In this document: positions 1 through 10,283 of the stretch, piece after piece | Numbering within the stretch: position 1 is the stretch's first letter | Layout of the letters: every line of letters starts with the position of its first letter | Assembly: GCA_032718865.1 (NCBI GenBank) | Contig: JALUTQ010000041.1 | Location: 992,001-1,056,000 of the forward strand | Reading direction: 5' to 3' | DNA length: 64,000 nucleotides | DNA from: Tilletia caries | Taxonomy: Eukaryota; Basidiomycota; Exobasidiomycetes; Tilletiales; Tilletiaceae | Made by a program: the position numbers and the translations under genes | The notes under the pieces: generated by a model | The model's input: the letters and a program-made list of their open reading frames with translations, nothing else | Databases searched by the model: none | What the model was told of the DNA's origin: nothing

Positions 1-1671
1 GGCGCGGGTGGGAGTTGGCGCTGATTGGGTGTTTGGCCAAGGTGAGTGTCCTCGTGATGAACGAGTGTTTGTGCTAATGGGTGGACTGATTCTTGTTTTG
101 TTTTGCATCTGGGCATCCGTGAAGCGCGCCACGGTTGCGTCCTGTCCCCGATTGTGGAGCATCCTCTCCCAGCTCACGGGAACCGACCATATCGACGGCC
201 GGACGGGACCGGGACGGAGCTTTATAGCAGACACCTACGCGGACGAGGAGAGCCGGTACCCACTGCTACCGATCGAGGATAAAGTGGCCGCGCTCCAGTT
301 TGTGTGCGAGTTGAGCATGATGACGAAGTATGTGCGTTCGTACTTTGAGGAGTGCGAGACCACGTTGACGGAGTTGAGGAAGGAGCGGGCGGAGATTTCG
401 AGGGCGAGGAAGCAAGTGTGAGTGCTTTTTTTTCCTTGTTCCATTTCTGTAAATGTGCGCCTGGGACGAAGCTGACTGACGTTTCTGCTTCGGCTGGGGG
501 TCGATATTATCAGAGACGAGGAGCGCAGAGATTATGCAGTCCGAGAACTGACGCGGGGGAATGACGGTGAGGAAATTGAAGGAGATGCGGTCAAGACGGA
601 GGCGATCCTCGGTGCGCCGGAGACAGCTCAAGAGGATCCCGCCGCGTCGAGCGGCCAACCTACGCGGGCCAAGTCCGGAACGCCAGCGTCGGAGGAGGAG
701 AACGAGGACAACGATATGCTCAGCGAAGACGAGCTGAGCTCGGACGATGATGCGGCGTCGACGACCTCGGGCCGACCGTCGTCCGCGAAGCGACCCCGTC
801 TGGCGTCGAGACAGGAGACGCTGCGGAAGCAAGCGATGGAACGCGAAGCTGCCGAGGCTGCGAAAGAAGCGGAGCGTGCGCGTGCTGCGCAGGCGAAGAA
901 GGACAAGAATGCGGAAGCGCGGCAACTGGCGGGCGAGAAGAAGCGGTTGGAGGAGGAGCATCTGCGGGTGACGAAGCGGGAAGAAGCGTGGGAGCGCGAG
1001 TTCCGCAAGTTCCAATTCGGACCTCGGCTGAAGCCGTTGGGGTACGACCGCTTCTACCAGCGCTACTGGTGGTTCGATGGCCTGGGCACGGCGCCGCTTG
1101 TGAATCAGGCGGGGAATATGGTATATTCGACGGGGCGGATTTTTGTGCAGGGGCCGAGCGAGAACGAGTGGGCGTACCTGCTGGCGGAGATTCCGGAGGG
1201 GGAGGTGAAGGCTCGGTTGGCGGATGAGCTGGAGCTGGAGGCGGAGGAGGAGCAGATGGCGGGTGCGGATGCGGAGGCGGAGGAGAAGCCTCGGCGGTCA
1301 TTGCTGCTGGGGGAGAATGAGTGGGGCTATTACGATGAGCCGGAGCGGGTTGAAGAGCTCTTTGCGTGGTTGAGGGTTCGTGGGGTCCGGGAGGACAAGT
1401 TCAAAAAGGAGTTTGCGAAGTGGCGGTCGTACATCATGGGTGGGATGGCCCGTCGGAATGAGGTGAGTTTTTCGCCATTTCACGTGGGCACACGAGCGCG
1501 GGTGCTATTTGATTGGACCCTTCCTTTGGCTGACTTGTTTTCTCCCCCTCTAAGAACCTGTCCTCGAACACTCGCTCGGAGCCGGTCGAAGGGCGGCGGT
1601 CGGTTCGGTCCAAGACGGAGGCGTCAAGACAGTCGCATATGGTCTGGACGAACAAGGCGGCTATCAAGTAG
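1..1671 (+). CDS. ITC1: ISWI chromatin-remodelling complex subunit, ITC1/ACF1-like (3' part)
   Basis: Partial gene entering from the left edge. Exons read as <3-41, 173-417, 514-1462 and 1555-1671, with GTGAGT donors and all junctions in frame (449 visible residues). The first residues (RGWELALIGCLAK) and the following segment resemble the end of a DDT domain. Then come a long acidic stretch and a Lys/Arg/Glu/Ala-rich coiled coil. Next is a WHIM-type block with GYDRFYQRYWWFDG, an EWAY/EWGYY pair and a closing LRVRGVREDKFKKEF segment. WHIM domains of Itc1/WSTF/ACF1 proteins contact the ISWI ATPase and linker DNA, so a nuclear nucleosome-spacing role is likely. The family call rests on DDT plus WHIM order. 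The WAC domain expected at the N-terminus lies outside the window, so an ACF1/BAZ-type relative is not excluded. Confidence 0.75.
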
Positions 1672-2177
1672 TGGAGGAGGGAGAGGGGGAAGGGGGAAGG
1701 AGGTCCGGATGCGACTGGAGAGCTTTAGCTGCCTTAGACGTTGCAATTTCTGTCCTGCCGCCTGGTCGACGTACCAGCGCAATCACACGGGCATTTCCAT
1801 ACTCTGCATGCTCAGCTATGTCTTCCTCAAGACCGTCAGGGCAATTCTCGGGCTGAAATTCGTTTTCCGAACGGGAAGACGAGCAAAAGATCTTCTCAGT
1901 GACCGACGCGAGTGAGTGAGTCAGGTCGAATTTTTTTGGGAAGAAGCGACGAAGATCCGCGCGCACTTTCCTTTCCTTCCTGACTTCCAACTTCGAACAT
2001 CTTCACTCTCTTTCCGCATTCCTTGTCGAAAGGGAAGAGCTGCCTATCATTCTAGCACAGGCTCGTCTGTCCACCCGTCTCTGCATCGCCGGCCGCCAGG
2101 TTCTTTCGCCTCTCTTGCGCTCCGGCCGCGTGCACCAAGAACAACACCTCCGACAACAACAACAAGAACAACACAGA
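1672..2177. other. Intergenic: 3' UTR of ITC1-like gene and promoter/leader of RARS gene
   Basis: No convincing coding exon. The last 80 bases before the synthetase start are CAA/AAC-rich (ACAACAACAAGAACAACACAG), as expected of an unstructured 5' leader. I see no clear TATA box. Confidence 0.5.
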
Positions 2178-4385
2178 ATGGCATCAGCTTCAACCTCAGC
2201 TGCTGGAGGAACCGCGCCTAGCCAGGGCTCTTTCCTCAACCTCGGCGCCCTCCTCGACTCCCTGCCCAAGCTGCCCGAGCTCCCCAAGACGCTCAAGGCC
2301 GAGGCCAAGCCCGCCAAGGGCAAAGAAGCGGCCATCAACCCCGACTCGACGGCGATCGTGATTCCAGGCCCGGACCCGGCTCGGAACCCACTCGACGTCT
2401 TCCGGCTCGCCATCGCCTCCCATATCCTGAGCCACCTCGCCCCGCACGGCGTCTCTCTCAAGGACGCGTACGATGCCCCGCTCAACACGGGTAAAGCGCC
2501 GGACTTCAACGTCGCGCTGCAGCGCTTCCGGATCAAAGCTGTGAAGGCGGACGATCTGGCGAAGGAGATTGCTGCCTCGTTCAAGCCGGACGCGTATCTG
2601 CTTCAGGCGGAGGCGAAGGGCGCCTTTGTGCACTACACGATCGACCACAAGACCCTTGCCCGACTCACGCTGAGCACGATCTCGGAGCTGACGTACTCGT
2701 CTGCGTTGCCGAAGGACGCCGGCACGGGCAAGCCCAAGGCTTCGTATGGGACGAACGAGGCGGGCAAGGGACATAAGTTGCTCGTCGAGTTCTCGTCGCC
2801 GAACATTGCGAAGCCGTTCCATGCGGGCCATCTGAGGAGTACAATCATCGGTGCTTTCTTGGGCAACCTGTACGAGGCTAACGGCTGGACTGTCGAGCGG
2901 TGGAATTACCTCGGAGATTGGGGAAAGCAGTTTGGTGAGTGCATCCCTTTTTTTACGATTTGCTCACGCTGGCATGTACCTGGGTTGACGCGTCTTTCTT
3001 TCCATTACTGGACCCTCCTTCGCGACAATCGAAACAGGTCTTCTCGCCGTCGGCTGGAGGCTGTTCGGAAGCGATGAAAAGCTTAAGGAGGACGCGGTCA
3101 CCCACCTGTACTCGGTGTATGTGCAAGTGAACAAGCTCTTAAATGAGCAAGGCGATGAAGGCGAGGTCAACACCCAAGCCCGGGCCTTCTTCAAACGCAT
3201 GGAAGATGGCGACGAGGAGGCTGTGGCCCTCTGGAAGAAGTTCCGAGACCTGAGCATTGTCAAGTACACGGAGACCTATGACCGGCTCAATATCCGGTTC
3301 GACCATTACTCAGGCGAGTCCCAAGTCCAGAAGGAGCAGATTGCGGCCATCCTGGACAAGCTCCGTGGGGCCGAGTATGTGACGCAGGACAAGGGGGCCT
3401 TGCTCGCCGATCTGACCAAGTACAAGCTCGAGAAGGCGATTATTGAGCGCAAGGACGGGACGCCGTTGTACATCACCCGCGACTTGGCCGAGGCGGTTCA
3501 GCGGTGGACCAAGGACACGGACGCAAAGAGCGGACATGGGTTCGACCGGATGATCTACGTCGTCGCGTCGCAACAAGATCTCCACCTGGCGCAATTCTTC
3601 AAAGTCCTCGAGCTGATGGGCTTCGACTTTGCGCAGCCGTCGGAACAGCGACTGATGCACATCAACTTTGGCATGGTGCTCGGGATGTCAACGCGGAAGG
3701 GCACGGCTGTGTTCCTGGACCAGATTCTGGAGGAGAGCAAGGAGAACATGCACGATGTGATGAAGAAGACGGAAGAGAAGTACGCGCAGGTGGAGGATCC
3801 GGAGCGGACTGCGGACGTCGTCGGCATGACGGCTGTGAAGATCCAGGACATGCAGGGCAAGCGGATCAACAACTACGAGTTCGATTGGAGCCGGATGCTC
3901 AGTTTCCTCGGCGACACGGGCCCGTACCTGCAGTACAACCACGTCCGTCTGTGTTCGGTCGAGCGGAAAGTGGCAGCCGACGGAATCGCGCTGCCGGATC
4001 CGTATTCGGAGCCGATCCCGCAGGGTCTGGACGCTGCGGACCTCGTGGAGCACCCGAAGGCGAAGGAGCTGATCATGCTGCTGGCGAGTTACCCGGATGT
4101 GGTCCGGAATGCGTACCGGGACCACCAGCCGTCGACGGTGGTGAGCTTCTGCTTCCGGCTGTGCCATGCGGTTGCGAGTGCGTGGGAGGTCTTGCTGGTG
4201 AAGGGACAGGAGCGGGAGGTTGCGCTTGTGCGGCTGTGGCTATACCGGTGTGCGAAGGACGTGCTGGGCAGTGCGCTCCGGCTACTGACTGTGACTCGTG
4301 AGTTGTCAATGGACTCCGTTTTCTACCAACAGCTGGACACTGACTCCTTTCTTATGGTTGCTTTGCAGCCCTGGAGCGGATGTAA
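2178..4385 (+). CDS. RARS1: Arginyl-tRNA synthetase, cytosolic
   Basis: Exons 2178-2934, 3038-4297 and 4369-4385 give 677 residues. The last 17-nt exon supplies the C-terminus ...PLERM, typical of class I ArgRS. The enzyme charges tRNA-Arg with arginine. The HIGH signature appears as HAGHLRST near residue 215 after SPNIAKPF, and the KMSKS loop as MSTRKGT near residue 469. The anticodon-binding DALR-type domain follows (YLQYNHVRL...). The first ~110 residues form the additive N-terminal domain of fungal ArgRS that recognises the tRNA D-loop. The ATG at 2178 is the first Met in frame and has a CAA-rich leader. No mitochondrial presequence is evident, although fungi often use a single gene for both compartments. 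Complete and apparently intact. Confidence 0.95.
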
Positions 4386-4678
4386 GAACCAAGTTTTGCT
4401 GCCGTCTACCGTCAGGCCTCAGACATTATATACAGCAACAGATTCCCCAGGGCGAACGACGAATGCTGTTGCTTATTCGCAACTGCTGACTTGGCGACCT
4501 GCTCAGCAACCAGCAATCAATCATCTTGTTACGATCTTGAGGAACTTGGACAGCGTTATATAATCTAATCTACACCGCCGTAATATCTTGAGGCTCAACC
4601 GAGTATCAACTCTTGAGTTCACATGAGCCTCAAGCAATTCAAAAAGTTGAGAGTCAATTGAGAACAGGCAACCTCATA

Positions 4679-5153
4679 CGAGGCCGTTGTCAAAAGTATC
4701 CGGACACTAAATTTTTAACCATACGTTTACTAAGTAATCGCCTGTTTTGGGCTCTCGATGCAACTCAAAGACATGGATATGGAAGACGCTCAATGACGGG
4801 CCATTTGGAAAGCCTCTATACTGGAGAACAACTTCTCTCTTTGGAGATTTCCCAGCTCTGACTTGGAAGACAGGTTGCTCTAAGTGGAAAGAGGAAGAAA
4901 CGATTTCAATTAGTAATTTACTAGGTGATTTCAAACCCCTTCACACCCACCTTACTCAACCCAGCTCCTCAATTTTTCTCAATTTTTTGAGTCACATATT
5001 CCGATGCTCCTGCGCTCTCGCTAGAAGGTCAGCTAAGAGGTGTATTTTTACAGATTTTACTGACCAAGTTTGACTTAAGGTGAAATAGAGGCGAACACTT
5101 AGTAAACGTATGGTTAAAAATTTGGTGTCCGGATACTTTTGACAACGGCCTCG
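4679..5153. mobile_element. Tc1/mariner-type MITE, 475 bp, TA target-site duplication
   Basis: The left end begins CGAGGCCGTTGTCAAAAGTA. The right end is its inverse, ...TACTTTTGACAACGGCCTCG. The inverted repeats extend about 60 bp (through ATCCGGACAC and ACCATACGTTTACTAAGT) with roughly one mismatch. TA dinucleotides flank both ends (4677-4678 and 5154-5155). The motif AAAAGTATCCGGACA is common in Tc1-like terminal repeats. There is no transposase ORF inside, so the element is non-autonomous and would depend on a Tc1-type transposase elsewhere. Confidence 0.88.
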
Positions 5154-5236
5154 TACGTGTTGATCATTTGAGAGTCAAGTTGAGGTTCATGTGATTCTCA
5201 ACTTGAGGCTCAAGTGTTTCTCAACCGCATTAGGCC

Positions 5237-5330
5237 AAAAAAAAAAAAAAAAACGTTTATCCGACGGTGGACTCGAACTCACGACGTCCGAACCCCAGAC
5301 GGGCACGCTACCACTGTGACGCACGCATCA
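5237..5330 (-). other. tRNA-like / SINE-like Pol III promoter block with T-run terminator
   Basis: Read on the minus strand, the block has an A-box-like CACAGTGGTAGCG and a B-box-like GTTCGAGTCC at tRNA-like spacing, with an anticodon-arm-like hairpin (CGTCT...GGACG) between. It ends in a run of 17 T, the normal Pol III terminator. The T-arm stem and acceptor stem do not pair properly, so a functional tRNA is unlikely. A decayed tRNA gene or a tRNA-derived SINE head fits better. Confidence 0.4.
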
Positions 5331-5756
5331 CAATGATGAAAGAACTGAAAAACTGTGTTATATATACCATTGTGTAAACTTTCAAAACACGAGTGACGGG
5401 CTGTCATAGCTTCCTACCCTGTAGACGACGTCGCTATATGGTGTCTGCAACTGTTTGCGAGGGACGTAGCCCCCCTTCTCGTCCCTCAGGCTGCTGTTTC
5501 TAAATTGAATCTCATGTGAAGTTCAGTCTGTTGCTCACTTGATTCTCAAGTTGAGGTTCACTTGAGCGACAACCTGTCCTTCATGTGAGTCTCACGGCTT
5601 TGTTTCTCATGTGACCCACAATTCGGACAAACAAGTGACGTTCAATTTTGTGGGAAACACTCGACCCTCAATGTACGACGGCGGTGTATTCGAGGTTGGT
5701 TGAGTGCTCATGATGCTATGCATACGGACGAACATTTCGATTTCGATGGGAGTCCA

Positions 5757-7242
5757 CTACTCTCCCGACAGCCGTGCCTTCTCTGCCATGATCTCGCGTC
5801 GCTGGAAGTACTGTGCCCCTGTAAAGCCAGGCCCGAGGACGAGAGTAGAGGGCAGTCCGACGATCGCCTTTCGAAAGAAAAGCAGGGAATATAATCAGTA
5901 CATAAACCCCAAGCAGAAGAATGTAGACATCATTGAGGAGGCTAAACTCACATCTTCGAGCAGATGGCGCTCCTCGTGCGGCCGCTTGTACCCCGAGACC
6001 TTGCTGGAGAAGAGCCTGTATGCCCAGTCGTCCGCGACGAGGTCGATCCATGCAACCGAGAAGAGCGCGATCAGGGCGCCGATGCAGTCCCAGATGAGGA
6101 GCCATTCGCCATTGGAGAGCGGGAAGGCAACATTGATGGCGGACCTGATGCCCTCCTGCTGGATGAATTGGATTGCCTTGAGGGATCCGATGTCGTTGAT
6201 GACGTTAGACAGATGCCTGACCTTATCGCAGAGAGGGGTTGCCGTCAGGTAGAGAACGAGCCACCAAAGGGGCACGGCGATCAGGGACGTATTCCGGTAG
6301 AGCCGTGCCGAATGCAGCCGTGGGGTCACGATCGTTCCCGATTTAGGCACCGGTGCGAGTTCGGCGGCGGCGGCGGCGGACAGACCGGGAAGCAGGAGCG
6401 GGAGAAAGAAGACGGGGTAAAACTGGAAGACGAGGTTGGACGCGATCCACTCTTGGGAATACTTGGTAGGCGAGACGTGAATGGTGAGAGCTGTGGTGAC
6501 GATGGCCAGGGCAGCCAGAAAGCTCGCGACGTTTGTCTTCCAATAGCCAGCGCTTGGTAATGGGTGTACGGCACCACGGTTGAGGGTCGACTGGGAGATG
6601 GCCTGGTCGCGGTCCTTCTTGCTCGCATTCAGCGCATCGTTGGCTCGTACAATCTGGGCGTATCGCACGTAGGCGTGGCTAGGCACAGAGATGAGGTTCA
6701 CTGCGCAACCCAGGCAGACCAATTGGCCAATCGAGGCCATGATGAAGATGTTGAGCGGGCTCAGGAGAGGGTGTCGGCCGGCCTTGGTCGATTCGAGAAG
6801 AAAGTGAAGCATGAGCGGCATGGAAGCGACGGCGAGGAGCCAGAGTAAACCCCTGGCGAACTGGGTAGAGAGCATATCTCGGAAGAAGCTGTGACCGAAA
6901 GCTCGAACAGTAATAGTGAGTACCAGCTTGCCTACTTAGGCACGCACATCCATGGACTCACACAATGATAATCAGTAATGTCTGCGTCGCGCTCTTCACG
7001 TCGGGACCGGAGCGAGCGCGCAAGAAGGCCGGCCAGGCATCGGACATTTGGATCTCGGCAGCAAGTCGGGATATGTCCATTTTCTCAGAGTTGTCAGGCT
7101 CAGGCCCATTCTTGGGAGCGAGATAAAATACGAGAATATGGACCAGCACGCCGGCTAGGATGGTGAGGGTCGGAATGGCGATCAGGAGTTTGGGTGAGGA
7201 GGGCCGGGACGTGGACTGCCCACGGCCTTGGACCTTAGACAT
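5757..7242 (-). CDS. Multi-pass membrane protein, function unknown
   Basis: Exons 7242-6962, 6888-5952 and 5867-5757 (73- and 84-bp introns, all phases consistent) give 442 residues. I do not recognise the family. The N-terminal exon has a hydrophobic segment (LLIAIPTLTILAGVLVHILVFYLA). Further spans follow: GLLWLLAVASMPLMLHFLL, IFIMASIGQLVCLGCAVNLI, VASFLAALAIVTTALTI, FQFYPVFFLPLLLPGL, LIAVPLWWLVLYLTA and LIWDCIGALIALFSVAWI. That is about seven in total. The C-terminus is short, charged and probably cytosolic (AQYFQRREIMAEKARLSGE). There is no catalytic motif. It could be a fungal-specific transporter-like or scaffold protein. Confidence 0.7.
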
Positions 7243-7620
7243 GGCTTTGACTTGGGGAGGAGGTGAGAGTTAGCTCAGAGAGATCAGAGATGAGAGGGGT
7301 GAGCAAGAAGGAAAGCCCGGCGGTGGGGATGAAGAGGTTAGCTTAAGTACTATCGGCGACAGCATGCGCCTACAGCAGTATAGAGGACTTGGAAGCAGCA
7401 TACATGTTGATGAACGAACGGCGAGCAGCTGGAATTGCAAGCGCGGACACATCTGACATCCTCAACGCCTCAACCAGTGCATCTCTCCGCGACGATGTGG
7501 ACGCACTTCTCCGTCACGAGAAAGTCTCCGCAAAAAGAAAAGGGCGTCTTGCAATTGAATTGGCAGACGGCGGACGAGTGACTGCAACTGGCAGGACTCA
7601 GAAGAGGATTACATTGAGCG
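7243..7620. other. Divergent intergenic region (bidirectional promoter space)
   Basis: 378 bp between the minus-strand membrane-protein gene and the plus-strand gene starting at 7621. I see no repeat or clear core promoter element. Confidence 0.4.
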
Positions 7621-9570
7621 ATGGCCACAGTCTCGACAGCGACGGCGACAGCGACGGCGACGGCGGCGAGGAACGGCAGTGCGGCCCGGTCCAGTGAGCA
7701 GCAGCGTGTACGTACTGCGTCGGACACCAGCCAGCCGCCGAGCTTCGAGCTCGAGCAGCATCTCCGCGAGATCGGCCACTCCCTCGCCGCCGTCCTCCAG
7801 CTTCGCCGCCAGCTGTATGCCGGGCAGGGCGAGCGCGCGGCGGCCATGATTCCGCTACCGCTGCCCTTGCCGCTGCCCCAGTCGCAGGTACAGTCACAAT
7901 CACAATTACAATCACTGTCACTGTCCCAGCCGGGGGGGATGCATCATCAAGCTGGCGCCGGCGCGGGTGTCGGCGGACAGCGGCTTCCTCCTGGCCATGG
8001 TCCCTCGGGTGGTCCTGGGTCGAGAGCTGGCTTCAGCACGGAGGCTGTCGATCTGATTATGGCCGCTCGCGTGCACAAGCTCGCGGCCCACTGCCAGGTC
8101 TACCTCGACAAGACGCATCAGCTCAGGGACTGGCTGGTGAGTCTCGTCTTTCTTTACTGAGCGGTTCCCTGCAAGGTTCTGAACGAAAATACATGGTTGT
8201 ATGGCTTACAGGTACAGGCTGTCACTGTTGTGGATGCGGAGCTCGATCGGCAGCTCAAGCGCACGCCTCCATCGCCTCCTTCGGCTGTCTCTGCGGCAGC
8301 GACTTCACAGGCTGTTGGATCATCCATATCGGCTCCGAGCTCGACTGCCACAGCGCCATCAGCTATTCAAAGTAGTGCCTCCCTCCCAGCCGCCGTCGTG
8401 TCATCAGCCCCGGCGAGTGCCAACACAGCCGCTGTCGAAGTGATCGATCTCGCTGGCGATGATGACGAGGACGAGGACGAGCTGCCGCTCGGTCAGCTCC
8501 GAGATCGAACCAAGCCGAGCCCCTCCGAGCCCTCCGCGAGCAAGACGAAGGGTATCTCCAATCCAGCAGCTCCCATACTGCAGGCCGCGCCCCCGCCCCC
8601 GCCGCAATCGGGAAGTACAGGCACAGGCACAGGAGCTGGCACGGCAAGTCGGAAGCGGAAACGCACAACTTCCAGTGCGACGACGAGCAAAAGTGTCGTC
8701 GTCGATCTTACGGGCGATACGCCTTCTCCACAATCTGCTGCGCCCCGTGCGTCGTCCTCTAAGACAGCCAAAGCGAATCATGCGGGAGCGGGAGCGGGAA
8801 CCGGTGCAGGCTCGAACAAAAGTACCGATCTTGCCTCTTCTACTGCCGCTGCCACCTCAACATCCCCGCAACAAGGTTCCGTTTCAGGTGCAACTGCAAC
8901 TGCTACTTCCACGGCGGCAGCGACAGCGCCAGTGGCTCCTCAGGGCGATCTCTTCTCTATGACACAGCCCGGCCTGGATTTCTCAGCTCTCCACTACGAC
9001 TACTCGTCCACCGGCAGCGGCGGCGGATCGGGCAACAAAGCCAATAAGAATACTGCGGTGACGGCTACGACGACTGGTGATGCAAACATTCCGGCAGCAG
9101 GGACAAGCTCGCGTACGAATGCGAATGCAAATACAAACACGAACACGAATACGACTGGTACATCACCGACAACGGGCCTGGCTCCTGCGACGACAACGAC
9201 AACGACAGCGACCACCACGATGACAGCTGCCCCTGTTGTTGATCCGCTTTCTGGCTTTGGGGACATGGGCTCCTTCGACGCCTCCAACCTCGGTCTCGGT
9301 CTCGACTCCGAGGCGATGGCCGTGCTCAGCAGCATGGACTTCTCCAACATCAATCTTGGCAGTCTCAGTGGTGGCGGCGGCGATGGTAATGGTGGGGGTG
9401 GGGGTGATGGATCTGGCGTCGACTTTGGCGGGTTCGGTGGGATGGGGTCGGACATTGACTTTGGTGGGTTGTTTTCTTTTGATGCGGGCGATGCGGATGG
9501 ATTTGGCATGGGCTCTGGAGGAGGGGCGGGGAATAACCAGGGCGACTTCGGGATGGGGTCAGGCCAGTAG
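7621..9570 (+). CDS. Low-complexity Ala/Ser/Thr/Gly-rich protein, function unknown
   Basis: Exons 7621-8136 and 8212-9570 give 624 residues. I do not recognise a family. The N-terminal part (residues ~35-70) is a plausible amphipathic helix (FELEQHLREIGHSLAAVLQL). A second helical segment ends at the intron (VDLIMAARVHKLAAHCQVYL). The rest is disordered: PLPLPLP and SQ/Q stretches, acidic DDDEDEDE, basic patches (SRKRKR), NANANTNTNTN repeats, then a Gly/Asp/Phe-rich tail built of MGSFDASNLGLG, MDFSNINLG and FGGMGSDIDFGG-like units. Twin helical blocks followed by a long disordered tail suggest a nuclear co-regulator or Mediator-like protein. That is inference only. The tail DNA has a partial copy near 13,947. 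Confidence 0.6.
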
Positions 9571-10283
9571 TGTAGGAGTAGATGCCCCTTCTGTTACGAC
9601 AGCCCCGAAGGTTTTAATTCGGTCTTCGCCCTCGTTAGCTTCATCTCATATGGACACATCACGCGTTACGCACTGATAACTGCACAGTGCACGCATCCCC
9701 CTCGCTCACGCCTCTATCCACAGACCTCCTCTCCTCCTCTTCGTGTGTTACTCCCGCAGAGTAGGAATCACCAAGCAGAAATATGGGACCTCAATGATTA
9801 CCACATGTAAGAGGCCTTCAGCAGACCTCTGTAACTTACTGCCATCTGTGTTCTTCCCAGCGTATATCGAGCACGCCAGAGGGCCATACAAGTTCTCATC
9901 TACGAGGTTCTCAGATATCATCTCCGTCAAGTTCAGCCTGGACCTTGCCCGGGCCAGGGCGTCGTCAGCTTCACCTCACATCCCCAATTTTGCGACCTTG
10001 CGACAAAACGAACCGTAAGACTTCATCTGGTCCAAGGGCTGAGGTCCAAACGAACCGTAGGCTTCGTCTCGCGGAGGCCAAAGGCCATAAGAAGAGGCCT
10101 CTCAACAGCTCCCTTCCCCCTTTTCAACCTGACACTCTCTATTCTCTCCCGTTCCGACCTGTCCCTTCCATTTCCTTTGAATTCCCATTGGGGAACTTTT
10201 GACCCCCTCTCCCTCTTCTCTTCTACTTTTGACCTTACAGATCCAGCGTACCCCTCCCCAAGAGCGCTTCCCGGCCTCCTCGA
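9571..10283. other. Intergenic spacer
   Basis: About 700 bp with no supported gene. The 3' half is CT-rich (CTCCCTTCTCTTCTAC near 10,210), as in fungal 5' leaders. Confidence 0.4.

Larger units (their letters stand above)
4386..5756. other. Intergenic repeat-rich spacer with MITE, tRNA-like block and TTGAG/CTCAA motifs
   Basis: About 1.4 kb without a gene. It contains a TA-flanked MITE (4679-5153), a 17-A run with a tRNA-like sequence beside it, and many copies of short palindromic words such as TTGAGGCTCAA and TCATGTGA on both sides of the MITE (4590-4665, 5165-5228, 5500-5640). A 12-bp hairpin (GAGGGACG...CGTCCCTC) lies near 5459-5487. Confidence 0.6.

Noticed and set aside
5255..5330. Functional tRNA-Pro gene
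   Set aside because: The T-arm and acceptor stem do not pair and the anticodon loop lacks a normal U33 context in the best fold.
8363..9509. Long antisense open frames over the low-complexity gene
   Set aside because: They mirror GC-rich repetitive codons of the plus-strand gene and lack splice logic or domain signals.
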